A stretch of DNA of 37,170 bases from positions 1 through 37,170 of IMG/VR virus record IMGVR_UViG_3300042197_001747; one strand, written 5' to 3'. Shown here piece by piece: positions 13,841 to 21,165 of the stretch (position 1 is its first letter; each line of letters opens with the position of its first letter). A model generated the notes under the pieces. It was not told the DNA's origin. It saw nothing but the letters and a program-made list of their open reading frames with translations, and did no database searches. The position numbers were made by a program, and so were the translations under genes. This stretch comes from a virus.

Positions 13841-14775
13841 ACTTGAATCAAAACATTATTTATATTTGGATAAAGTTTTTCATATTGTTTAATAGCCAAG
13901 CACTTAGCTTTCAATTCAAAATCGCAATCAAATTCTAGATCATATGTATTCATCGGCTGAGTAGCATAGTCAGCATGGGCTCTTGGATTATTACCCTCAC
14001 GACTTTCACTGTAATGAAATAAAGGTCTAGTGTTCCAAGTGTTATAACACATATGAATGGCTTCTACTTCAGTTAGATTACCGGGATGACATTTATGGTG
14101 CAAATAATCAAAGCAGATAGGAATTTGTGTTATAGGGTAAAATATATTAACTAATTCATTTACGCTCCAGCAATTCAATTTGTCATCATTTTCAATAGTA
14201 AGTCTACTTTGGCAATTCTCATCCAATCTTTTGAAGTTAGAATAAAATCTATGTGCTATTTCTTCTCTGGTTCCGTTGTTGTTATGAACATGAAGATTCA
14301 TCGGAGCCACTGTGCTAGCAGGCAAACCTATTCTATCAAAGAAACTACTATAAAAATTAAGTTCAACGATAGTTTTTTCCACTACTTTTTCAGATAGGCT
14401 AGACAAACTATTAAACTCAGATGGATGTGCTGAGACACGAACATTTGTCTGTTTAATAGTCTGTTCTATGTTATCAAATTCGTCTTGAATCTCATCGTGT
14501 TGAGGCAAATCTTCCAAAGTAATATTGGCTTCATCATAAGTAATCAATGGAAATATATCAGAAGATACTCTGTAGACCCAGCCGTTGTCAGCACAAAACT
14601 TAATAGTTTCATTGGTGACTTGAAGGTTGTTTAGAATCCTACCTCCTAGAGTCTCTAGGGCTTCATTACGAGGCAAAGATGAAAATCTTTTAAAGGTCAT
14701 TGTCTGAAATTTAATAGGAGGATCACGCTCCTGTAAAGACAATGAGATACAACACAGTCCCGGTCTAATTGACAT
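13837..14775 (-). CDS. uvsE: UV damage endonuclease (UvdE/Uve1 family)
   Basis: The 312-aa protein matches the UvdE TIM-barrel nuclease family over its whole length. It begins RPGLCCISL, then SAHPSEF (H117), MNLHVHNNNG (H162, H164), LTIEND (E195), CFDYLHHKCHPG (D223, H226) and FHYSESRE (H254). These supply the three-metal site. The enzyme nicks 5' of UV photoproducts and other lesions, starting an alternative excision pathway that the encoded ligase could finish. GGAGG precedes the ATG, with a near-consensus promoter at 14794-14821. Confidence 0.95.
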   Translation of the reverse strand: MSIRPGLCCISLSLQERDPPIKFQTMTFKRFSSLPRNEALETLGGRILNNLQVTNETIKFCADNGWVYRVSSDIFPLITYDEANITLEDLPQHDEIQDEFDNIEQTIKQTNVRVSAHPSEFNSLSSLSEKVVEKTIVELNFYSSFFDRIGLPASTVAPMNLHVHNNNGTREEIAHRFYSNFKRLDENCQSRLTIENDDKLNCWSVNELVNIFYPITQIPICFDYLHHKCHPGNLTEVEAIHMCYNTWNTRPLFHYSESREGNNPRAHADYATQPMNTYDLEFDCDFELKAKCLAIKQYEKLYPNINNVLIQV

Positions 14776-14793
14776 AAAACCTCCGTTTCGGCA

Positions 14794-14821
14794 ATTATAT
14801 CATGTATCGGCGTTGTGTCAA
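14794..14821 (-). promoter_or_regulatory. Near-consensus sigma70 promoter (GCCGATA, TGA)
   Basis: TTGACA (14816-14821), a 16-bp spacer with GCCGATA ending TGA, and TATAAT (14794-14799). It is the strongest promoter in the window by consensus match and drives UvdE, HNH and the small genes after it. Confidence 0.88.
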
Positions 14822-15450
14822 CAACCACTTGAATTTTCTTGGTACTCGACCAATAAAGCATTACGAATATCTGAAGTAAGATTATTCTTATCTAAATAAT
14901 ATGATACGTTTTCATGAAAAATATTAGGCATATACGGTAATACTCTTTCAGAGTAAATGGGGTTTAATGGTCTTTTTCTTAAGTCTTTATTTATGTGATA
15001 ACTCCATATATAGGCATTAACAGCTCTAATATATTTATCACTGTCAAAATCTTCTATAGGATTATTTTTAATCAGTTTTAATACACGTTTTTCACAATCA
15101 TGCTCTATAGAGATTATATCTGTTAAACTTTGCTGTAAATCTAACTCGCTAATTTCTAATGTTAAATCAGCAATCCAATCAAATAATATATCATATGTTT
15201 TTAAGGTCGAGTCCCAAAATTTACGATCAGTTTTCCATTGTAAAAAATGACAGTATTCATGGATCAAAATCTCAAATCCCATATGATGTTTCATGGCTAC
15301 AGCAAATTCTCTTTTATTTTCATCATCATCTATCCAACACCAGCCGCCGCAGTTATCTTCTAATTTTTCAGCATTGTGCAATAATACAGAAAAATTATTT
15401 GCTAATAATTCTCTAACAACTTTGATTATAAAATTTTGTTTTGTTTCCAT
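14818..15450 (-). CDS. HExxH zinc metallopeptidase-like protein
   Basis: The 210-aa cytoplasmic protein (no signal peptide) has H64-E65-Y-C-H68 in LIHEYCHFLQWKTD. A later IISIEHDCEKRV segment could give the third ligand. It resembles uncharacterised putative metallopeptidases found in phages. The target is unknown. It lies just before UvdE but ends at that gene's promoter. Confidence 0.72.
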   Translation of the reverse strand: METKQNFIIKVVRELLANNFSVLLHNAEKLEDNCGGWCWIDDDENKREFAVAMKHHMGFEILIHEYCHFLQWKTDRKFWDSTLKTYDILFDWIADLTLEISELDLQQSLTDIISIEHDCEKRVLKLIKNNPIEDFDSDKYIRAVNAYIWSYHINKDLRKRPLNPIYSERVLPYMPNIFHENVSYYLDKNNLTSDIRNALLVEYQENSSGC

Positions 15451-15451
15451 A

Positions 15452-15634
15452 CTATATTTTTTCCGTAGAAAATATTTTTATAATTTCATATTCTGGATTT
15501 TGTCCATAAAATTCATTAATAGCATTAGTATCTGATCTGGCTTCAATAACTCTATTAATTAGTAGTGTTTGTTTATTTTTATCTTGCCTATCATAAACCT
15601 GGGCAGTAATATTATATGAGCTTATACATTCCAT
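15452..15634 (-). CDS. Unknown small protein
   Basis: The 60-aa product has strand-like MECISSYNITAQVYD and then TNAINEFYGQNPEYEIIKIFS. It overlaps the end of thyX by 13 nt and may be coupled to it. Not recognised. Confidence 0.58.
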   Translation of the reverse strand: MECISSYNITAQVYDRQDKNKQTLLINRVIEARSDTNAINEFYGQNPEYEIIKIFSTEKI

Positions 15635-16284
15635 TCTAGTTCATATCCTCCGATAGCCTCTGAAATTATAGGAAATTGTTTACAAAAAATGTATTTACAA
15701 GCTTTTGCTAATTCTTGATGTTCTTTTTGCGTTCCATTTTTTTCTCGTAAAGATATATAATGTATCCAAGATCTTAAGCTTCCACTAATATAAAGTCTTG
15801 TTGGAGTAGCCAATGGTAGAACAAATCTAGCACACTCTTTAGCCACGCCATCTTGTATCATACCGTCATATAGGGCTTTACTTTTAGCAAAATGTTCTCT
15901 GATTCTAGTATTCCATTTAGCTTTGATTTCAGACGATAGATCATCTGTGCTATTTTGTCTATTTTTTGTATCTTGGCGTCTTAACTCAAATAAAGGTATA
16001 TTATCTGCTAATAAAGTTGTATCAGCATATCTTTGACTAAATTCTTGGAAAGTAAAACTTCTATGTCTTAAAATTTGAGCAGCTAGTCCTCTGGTAGTAT
16101 TAACTTCTAAAGTTAGAAATGCTTGCTCAAAAATAGACCAGTGTTTATGATCTATACAATATTTTAATAATTTTGCACAGTTTTCGTTATCTTGATTTTT
16201 TGGATTAGAAACTCTGGCACAATAAGCTATCAATTTTTCTGCGTCAGGAGTAACTGAAATAAGTTTGACAAATTCTTCATTCAT
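15622..16284 (-). CDS. thyX: Flavin-dependent thymidylate synthase
   Basis: The 220-aa protein has the ThyX signature RHRSFTFQEFSQRY at residues 73-86 (RHRxxS-type motif). Other family blocks are AYCARVSNP, HWSIFEQ, and ARFVLPLATPTRLYISGSLRSWIHYI. It makes dTMP from dUMP using FAD, NADPH and methylene-THF. This supplies thymidine for an AT-rich genome. The start overlaps the phosphoesterase gene upstream by 8 nt. Confidence 0.97.
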   Translation of the reverse strand: MNEEFVKLISVTPDAEKLIAYCARVSNPKNQDNENCAKLLKYCIDHKHWSIFEQAFLTLEVNTTRGLAAQILRHRSFTFQEFSQRYADTTLLADNIPLFELRRQDTKNRQNSTDDLSSEIKAKWNTRIREHFAKSKALYDGMIQDGVAKECARFVLPLATPTRLYISGSLRSWIHYISLREKNGTQKEHQELAKACKYIFCKQFPIISEAIGGYELEWNV

Positions 16285-16951
16285 ATGTCACCAGATTAAC
16301 TTTTCCATTAGTTATAGTTAAATAAGTACACACGGTATCAGTCCACGACCCACTATTATAGTATTCAATATATCCCAAATCAACAGATGTTGGATGATGA
16401 GTATGACCAACGCAAATAACATTAGCATTTCGATGTTTACAATATTCTAATGCTCGTTTTTCTACTTTTTCTATCGCTCTTAAAAAGGTTTTGCTACTTC
16501 TTTTTAACTTTCTTGCTAAGTACAAGGATGGATCTAGTTTTTGCACAATCCGATAAAAGAAATCTGCTAATTTAGCCAACCGAGGATATTTGGATACGTA
16601 TTCGTCAAAGATATCTCCATGTAAAACTATAAATTCCTTTTCACCATTATTAAATCTATATTCTTCTATAAATTCTATATTCAATAACTGAGATATAATA
16701 TCTGCTGGCCCATCATGATTTCCTGCTATCCATGTAGTATGTATTTTTTCAGAAGCTTTGCGTATAGTTTTTAAAATTTTCCAATGATTATGGCTTAGTC
16801 TGGTAAAATTCCAATTATCAAACAAATCTCCATTAATAATTAAATGATTAGTACGAAATTCAATACTTTGTAAAAAATGTAGAATTTTGTCGTGTTGGCA
16901 AATATGAGAACCTAAATGTATATCACTAATAATGATAATATCAGATCTCAT
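16277..16951 (-). CDS. LpxH-like metallophosphoesterase
   Basis: The 224-aa protein has the calcineurin-like site: SDIHLGSH (D9, H11), NGDLFDNW, AGNHDGP, VLHGDIFD and VGHTHHP. Its layout, with DEYVSKYPRLAKLADFFYRI between, fits COG2908-type enzymes related to UDP-diacylglucosamine pyrophosphatase (LpxH). A lipid A role in a phage is doubtful; nucleotide or lipid pyrophosphate hydrolysis is the safer call. Confidence 0.85.
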   Translation of the reverse strand: MRSDIIIISDIHLGSHICQHDKILHFLQSIEFRTNHLIINGDLFDNWNFTRLSHNHWKILKTIRKASEKIHTTWIAGNHDGPADIISQLLNIEFIEEYRFNNGEKEFIVLHGDIFDEYVSKYPRLAKLADFFYRIVQKLDPSLYLARKLKRSSKTFLRAIEKVEKRALEYCKHRNANVICVGHTHHPTSVDLGYIEYYNSGSWTDTVCTYLTITNGKVNLVTYE

Positions 16952-17105
16952 TCTTCCACCACCTTACTAATTTAGTCCAAACTGGCTGGAAAAAATAAGC
17001 AGCAATATAGGAGATGATACCATTAATTATAGACGCAATGATGCTACTTATACTAATTGTTACACATTGCTTTTGTGTCTTTTCGGACTCAAATTGGTTT
17101 TTCAT
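16941..17105 (-). CDS. 54-aa small membrane protein
   Basis: The frame has a hydrophobic segment at ~16-40 (TISISSIIASIINGIISYIA), followed by a Trp/Lys-rich tail. It overlaps the genes on both sides by 11-17 nt. Function unknown. Confidence 0.6.
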   Translation of the reverse strand: MKNQFESEKTQKQCVTISISSIIASIINGIISYIAAYFFQPVWTKLVRWWKNEI

Positions 17106-17361
17106 AGTTTATATCTTCGGATTCTAATTTAGAAAGATATTCCATCTGATACTCTATGTGAGCATTATTAGTTATATGATTAAAAATAGCTTTGGCTAGT
17201 TTAGATACACTACTAGCCTCACCATTTATTGATTCATCGCTAATTTTAGACCATTTATATAGATAATGTGTCTCTTCTTCATCAGTATCTTTGCTTAATT
17301 TAGTCCTATCAGACTTATATCCTTTTTCTTTAGCCCAAGACCTTATGTGCGACCACAACAT
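17089..17361 (-). CDS. Unknown protein
   Basis: The 90-aa, mostly helical product starts MLWSHIRSWAKEKGYK and contains an acidic patch (KDTDEEE). The start shares one base with the preceding stop (TAATG). It could be a small DNA- or protein-binding domain; not recognised. Confidence 0.62.
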   Translation of the reverse strand: MLWSHIRSWAKEKGYKSDRTKLSKDTDEEETHYLYKWSKISDESINGEASSVSKLAKAIFNHITNNAHIEYQMEYLSKLESEDINYEKPI

Positions 17362-17708
17362 TATTTTTGCATCATTTCTTCAAAAGAGATTTTTTTACGA
17401 TAAACAAAACCATCAGCAAAACCTTGTTGATATATCCATTTTATTGTTGACAAGTGATCAAATGTATTAATAAATTCTTTATTATTTTTAGCCCAATTTA
17501 TCCAATTTTTTTCTTCATCGCTCTCACCATAAAAATCCTCAAGATAAATATCCTCATATGAGTATGCATGAGGATTTAATCCGGTATCAACAACGGTAAA
17601 AACTATATTGTTATCGCCTTGGCTTATAGAACCAACCACCAACTTTTGCATAAAAAGATTGTAGACAATATCTCCAACTTTTACATTCTCGGCCAATGCT
17701 TTAAGCAT
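17361..17708 (-). CDS. Unknown protein
   Basis: The chosen ATG gives 115 aa; a GTG three codons earlier is an alternative. An SH3-like start (NVKVGDIVYNLFMQKLVVG...FTVVD) is followed by an acidic helical half. Not recognised. Confidence 0.62.
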   Translation of the reverse strand: MLKALAENVKVGDIVYNLFMQKLVVGSISQGDNNIVFTVVDTGLNPHAYSYEDIYLEDFYGESDEEKNWINWAKNNKEFINTFDHLSTIKWIYQQGFADGFVYRKKISFEEMMQK

Positions 17709-17709
17709 A

Positions 17710-17967
17710 TTAAGCACACTTTCTACAAGATAATTTACCTATTGCTTTATTTATTGAAGAAACAAGAGAAACAGATCCGTCTGGATGAATCATTCTATAT
17801 AAATAGACACTATCCTTAGCAGGATCAAAATTAATAGTTTTTAACAGTTCTTCTCTTTCATATTCACTTAATCTAGTTTTAGATTTATGAATTACAGACC
17901 ATTCTCTGTTATCTTTATAGTATAGACAATCAGAACAATCTGTTTTAATATCGACTCTAATTATCAT
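17710..17967 (-). CDS. Small zinc-binding-type protein
   Basis: The 85-aa product has CSDC near residues 11-14 and CRKC at its C terminus, which could close one zinc site. The middle is strand-rich. It follows the helical gene upstream with a one-base overlap. Function unknown. Confidence 0.6.
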   Translation of the reverse strand: MIIRVDIKTDCSDCLYYKDNREWSVIHKSKTRLSEYEREELLKTINFDPAKDSVYLYRMIHPDGSVSLVSSINKAIGKLSCRKCA

Positions 17968-18212
17968 TAGCCTAGATCTTTAATAGATGAAAAATGAGAG
18001 TCTTTGTAGTTATCCAAATGAAAACACTGAGCCATAGTATCGTGTAACTTTTGAGCATGAAGATTTAGCATCACTCTCATACCCTCAATTACATTTACAA
18101 TTTCATCATTGGTTAGTTCATGTTCAAGAATACCTTCGCTAAGAGTACCCAACTGATCGGCAAAAGTATGAATGATACTAATTTCTTCTTCAAGATTAAA
18201 ACGGTCTTTCAT
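17967..18212 (-). CDS. Unknown helical protein
   Basis: The 81-aa acidic, all-helical product (NLEEEISIIHTFADQLGTLSEG...) lies three bases after the gene at 18216. Both are in the operon started by the promoter at 18488. Not recognised. Confidence 0.62.
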   Translation of the reverse strand: MKDRFNLEEEISIIHTFADQLGTLSEGILEHELTNDEIVNVIEGMRVMLNLHAQKLHDTMAQCFHLDNYKDSHFSSIKDLG

Positions 18213-18215
18213 AAG

Positions 18216-18452
18216 TTACTCCTTAGTTTGTGATTCTGTCTTTTCGGGAGAAGTATCTTTCATATACTTATTGAGTGTTTCCAACTTACCGTCAGCATCA
18301 TCAAGCAAATCTACATACTTTTTAATTTCTGTAAGAAGATCTGGGTGTTCTCCAACCCCAACACTAGCATTTAGATAAACATTAAGAGTAGCAACTGCCT
18401 CGCTGATTTGAGCGGCATAATGATCTTGAAGAGCCTTAATGAAAAGATTCAT
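18216..18452 (-). CDS. Small helical phage protein (FIKALQDHY type)
   Basis: The 78-aa product opens MNLFIKALQDHYAAQISEAV, then VYLNASVGVGEHPDLLTEI and a coiled segment. Similar short proteins occur in several large phages, from memory, without known function. It is first in its operon, behind a strong promoter. Confidence 0.68.
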   Translation of the reverse strand: MNLFIKALQDHYAAQISEAVATLNVYLNASVGVGEHPDLLTEIKKYVDLLDDADGKLETLNKYMKDTSPEKTESQTKE

Positions 18453-18487
18453 AATTTTTCCTTGTGGTTGATGACGAATGTTACCTT

Positions 18488-18515
18488 ATTCTAGCACTAG
18501 TGAGCAATTTGTCAA
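18488..18515 (-). promoter_or_regulatory. Sigma70-like promoter
   Basis: TTGACA (18510-18515), a 16-bp spacer ending TGC, and TAGAAT (18488-18493). The spacer lacks the GATA element. It overlaps the stop of the gene at 18512 and drives 18216-18452 and beyond. Confidence 0.78.
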
Positions 18516-18919
18516 GATTCGATAGATGGGCCACCCCAATAATCTTTCTTCAGTTTAATATCTGGATTAATCAAATAACCTTGAGGATAATGTTTCTCAT
18601 TATATTCTTTTTCTAGTCTGCGTTGTTCAGCATAGTCTGTATTCATTTCGTTTTTGTGCCACTCTTTTACAACCTCTAATGCCTCATCAAGAGTGTAATA
18701 ACAATGAGTTCTAGTATGACCAAAAACATAACTATAAATACTGATTGATGTAATTTTCATTTCACATTTTTTATCTTCCCAATAATTGCCAAACTCTACG
18801 CTAATATGACCCTCTTGGCTTTTATGCCCACAGTCAGGATCATTATGAAAAACATGATCGTATGCTTCTTTAAGCAGTTTGCGGATTAAAAGCAATTTGT
18901 TAAAGTCGTTTTGGTTCAT
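18512..18919 (-). CDS. Unknown protein
   Basis: The 135-aa product starts at ATG with GGGGAG eight bases upstream, overlapping the upstream stop (ATGA). A helical first part is followed by a His/Cys-rich region (HNDPDCGHKSQEGH) and strands (EMKITSISIYSYVFG). The tail is charged. Not recognised. Confidence 0.65.
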   Translation of the reverse strand: MNQNDFNKLLLIRKLLKEAYDHVFHNDPDCGHKSQEGHISVEFGNYWEDKKCEMKITSISIYSYVFGHTRTHCYYTLDEALEVVKEWHKNEMNTDYAEQRRLEKEYNEKHYPQGYLINPDIKLKKDYWGGPSIES

Positions 18920-19209
18920 AGCAACGGCTCCCCGCTTTCCCAAATATAAATCATTTTATATATGGGGTCGGTATTTCCTTCATGAATTAAATCTATTGGT
19001 CGCTTATTATCAAATGCTTTATTGGGTTTGTGTAGCCAAGTATCGACCTTAGTTTCGTCAAATAAATCGCCTAACTTTATTCTTAATGATAGTTCTTCTG
19101 ATTTATTAGCGATATTACGGAGCCTATGGATGAAATCAGCGTTAGGATCATCTCCAAACATATTAGTTAGTCTGGTAATAATCCAGTTAAGGAATTCTTT
19201 ATCGTTCAT
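18916..19209 (-). CDS. Orphan antitoxin-like (MbcA/ParS/Xre C-terminal-type) protein
   Basis: The 97-aa protein starts at ATG with AAGGA four to five bases upstream. Its C-terminal half (TWLHKPNKAFDNKRPIDLI, then IYKMIYIWESGEPL) has the W..xPNxAFxxxxPxxLI pattern of the DUF2384 toxin-binding domain of RES/Xre antitoxins. No RES-type toxin is next to it. It may neutralise a host toxin or be a phage regulator; both are inference. The N-terminal half is helical. Confidence 0.6.
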   Translation of the reverse strand: MNDKEFLNWIITRLTNMFGDDPNADFIHRLRNIANKSEELSLRIKLGDLFDETKVDTWLHKPNKAFDNKRPIDLIHEGNTDPIYKMIYIWESGEPLL

Positions 19210-19772
19210 TTTTATCCTTACTATTGAACAGTTTTTGTATTTCCTTGAAACTCCACGGCTCTCCAAACGGCTTATTGTAATTTACAGTATTGTCAACACC
19301 AACGTCCAGAGTTTTTCGTTTTGACTCTTTATCTTCATGATCTAGTTTGCCATGACAATGAGCATACAGATGATAACTGCCCTTATGAGAGGCGGGCCAC
19401 GAACGACAAGGGTAGTGAAGTAGATATATTCTTTGATTACAATATATTATTTCTTTGGCTTCTTCTATCGAAATAAAACCTTGAAGATTATCATTATAAT
19501 CAGACAGTTTATCGTGGTTGCCTCTTATGAGGAAAATATTCTGACAAACTATTCGTGAACGATATTCTATAGGTTTCTTGCCTCTGAAACAAAAATCGCC
19601 CAGTATATACAGAGTATCATCAGCCCCCACAGTTTCATTTATTCTGTCGAGTATAACTTGATCCATTATATGAACATTATCAAATGGACGATTACAATGC
19701 TTGATTATATTATTATGACCTTAGTTAGCCCGAAGGCTAACCAAAGTGAGTATCAGATGTGAAATATATCAT
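19199..19772 (-). CDS. Metallophosphoesterase split by a hairpin gap (candidate translational bypass)
   Basis: From the ATG at 19772, eleven codons give MIYFTSDTHFG and then a UAG stop. The frame resumes exactly at the CAU after a second GGU, giving HNNIIKHCNRPFDNV and the rest of a 183-aa phosphoesterase. Motifs across the join are complete: D7-T-H9, YILGDFC, IRGNHDK, LLHYPCRSW and AHCHGK. Without the first 11 codons the DxH metal ligands are lost. The ORF starting at an internal ATG (19666) would be an inactive truncation. A GGAG lies 18 bases before the first ATG, so initiation is weak or uses the upstream gene. It is either a gene with ribosomal bypass or a hairpin insertion that broke the gene. 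Confidence 0.75.
19718..19742 (-). other. Candidate translational bypassing element (hop GGU to GGU)
   Basis: Take-off codon GGU (19740-19742) is followed at once by UAG. The next 19 nt (19721-19739) fold with the take-off codon into GGUUAGCC-UUCG-GGCUAACU, an 8-bp stem (one G-U) with a UUCG loop. A second GGU (19718-19720) is the landing site, and CAU follows in the frame of the protein. T4 gene 60 has the same parts: matched Gly codons, a stop right after take-off and a UUCG hairpin. The 22-nt insert is not a multiple of three, and no U-run follows, so it is not a terminator. Confidence 0.65.
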
Positions 19773-19796
19773 GATATCACTTATTATTTTCTCCTT

Positions 19797-19955
19797 TCAC
19801 TGAAATAGCATCTTGTCTAGTTTGTTTCTTATCTTTGCTAAAATCTCTGGTTTAAAATAAACTTCTGCTCCTTCTGGAGAGTCGCCCATTTCATTAAGTC
19901 TTTTTTGAATTAGTGCCTGTAAAATATCTATTTCATTATTAGTTAGTTTAGTCAT
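19797..19955 (-). CDS. 52-aa helical protein
   Basis: The ATG overlaps the end of the upstream gene by 8 nt. The product (MTKLTNNEIDILQALIQKRL...) is helical and charged. Its end lies 24 bp before the phosphoesterase start, whose SD is in this gap. Not recognised. Confidence 0.6.
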   Translation of the reverse strand: MTKLTNNEIDILQALIQKRLNEMGDSPEGAEVYFKPEILAKIRNKLDKMLFQ

Positions 19956-20196
19956 CTTCTTTTACTTTATTCAAGGTTTTAGGATTAAAATGAAAGCGTA
20001 ATTCTACCGGATGATGTCCTTCTCCAAACTCTTTTTCTTCCTTATTGTAGTGATTATTACAAGCCATTATGGCGTCTGAGTAATTATTATAAATCCTTGC
20101 CAATTCAGGATTTTTGGTATAATTAAATGGACTACCAGTAATAAAACTTTGTGTTCTAGGATGATAGATTATCCATTTTTGTATAAGATTATTCAT
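19948..20196 (-). CDS. Unknown small protein
   Basis: The 82-aa product begins MNNLIQKWIIYHPRTQSFIT and includes a histidine-rich segment (GEGHHPVELRFHF). It overlaps its upstream neighbour by 8 nt. Function unknown. Confidence 0.6.
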   Translation of the reverse strand: MNNLIQKWIIYHPRTQSFITGSPFNYTKNPELARIYNNYSDAIMACNNHYNKEEKEFGEGHHPVELRFHFNPKTLNKVKEDD

Positions 20197-20461
20197 TTAA
20201 ACCCACCTTATCTTGCATCAATTTTTTAATACCAAGAATATTTACCCCAACCACCTGTTCATTGTCAAATGATAAATGTAATTCTATCGTATCATTTAAA
20301 GTTTTAGTGTAACAATTTTCATCTTTAAAATAACATTCTATAGCATCTATATCCTGATTATAATAAGCATAAGGCTGGAAACAGCCGGATGGAACCAATT
20401 TCATCATCTGGTCTAAAAATTGTTGTGAAGTTGTTATAGTGATCTTATTATTATCTATCAT
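20189..20461 (-). CDS. DUF2283-like protein
   Basis: The 90-aa product has the DAIECYFKDEN segment, then TKTLNDTIELHLSFDNEQVVGVNILGI, typical of DUF2283 proteins (small beta-rich). No function is established for the family. Overlaps the gene upstream by 11 nt. Confidence 0.58.
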   Translation of the reverse strand: MIDNNKITITTSQQFLDQMMKLVPSGCFQPYAYYNQDIDAIECYFKDENCYTKTLNDTIELHLSFDNEQVVGVNILGIKKLMQDKVGLNE

Positions 20462-20765
20462 AGTATTTATGAACCCTGGGTCTTGCTGGATCTTTTATCA
20501 TAGGTTTATGAAACTCTTTGGTAACTATTTTTCTAAAATTATATCCATAAATATCATTGACTAAATCTTGATTTGTTTCTAATACCCTATTAAAATCGCA
20601 GGCATCGTTCCAGCCGCTCATAGGTGAAGGTTTTTTATATTCTCCCCAACCCATTCGATCATACAAGTCTTGCATCTGATTGTCAAGATCATTAATACTT
20701 TCATCCAGACTTTTAGGACTAGTCCAATCGAATAGACTAAAAAATCCTTTTAGGAAACTATTCAT
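20451..20765 (-). CDS. Small phage protein (SLFDWTxPKS type)
   Basis: The 104-aa protein starts at ATG with GAGGA upstream. It opens MNSFLKGFFSLFDWTSPKS, has a helix LDNQMQDLYDRMGWGEY, and ends EFHKPMIKDPARPRVHKYY. The ends resemble a short family in other large phages (recalled, no function). It may act at the membrane or in a complex. Confidence 0.65.
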   Translation of the reverse strand: MNSFLKGFFSLFDWTSPKSLDESINDLDNQMQDLYDRMGWGEYKKPSPMSGWNDACDFNRVLETNQDLVNDIYGYNFRKIVTKEFHKPMIKDPARPRVHKYYDR

Positions 20766-20964
20766 ATTTTTCCTCACATCCTGCTCTGCAATCTTTTAAT
20801 TGATTACTTTGTATACATCGCCATAACTTACCATTCTTATGAACAGCAACACAATTCATAGCCCCGTGTATTTTGCAATGAGGGGTTGGGTTACAATTAT
20901 TAGTAGTTTTAATCTCTACCAAACCAAAATTACTATTATTATCTTCTATAGGAAAATAGTTCAT
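20758..20964 (-). CDS. Cys/His-rich small protein
   Basis: The 68-aa product has C24, C30, H33, C38, C50, C59 and C63, with HCKIHGAMNC and CRAGC motifs. It could bind zinc or form disulfides; there is no signal peptide. Its start shares one base with the upstream stop (TAATG). Not recognised. Confidence 0.58.
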   Translation of the reverse strand: MNYFPIEDNNSNFGLVEIKTTNNCNPTPHCKIHGAMNCVAVHKNGKLWRCIQSNQLKDCRAGCEEKYE

Positions 20965-21164
20965 TACTTTCCCTTATAAGAAAATGCACTAATACTACTA
21001 TTAAGAATAATAACACAAGCCCAATTCAACCAAGAGTATTCTACGGTTGTTTTGAATAGAGTATTAACTGCCCAGATTTGAATGAACGGGCCGATCACTA
21101 TAAAAATTAGTGCGACTATCAAGATCGTAAGGAAAAGACCAAGGCCAGCTTTATATTGCTTCAT
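20964..21164 (-). CDS. Small two-span membrane protein
   Basis: The 66-aa product has hydrophobic segments at ~8-35 and ~44-58, with IQIWAVNTLF between. AAGGA lies five bases upstream of ATG. A short phage membrane protein of no known role. It ends the transcript of the RNA ligase gene, one base downstream of that gene. Confidence 0.65.
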   Translation of the reverse strand: MKQYKAGLGLFLTILIVALIFIVIGPFIQIWAVNTLFKTTVEYSWLNWACVIILNSSISAFSYKGK

Positions 21165-21165
21165 A

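Noticed and set aside
19723-19742. Hairpin as an intrinsic terminator or attenuator
   Set aside because: No U-run follows, and it lies inside a conserved protein frame that resumes exactly after it.
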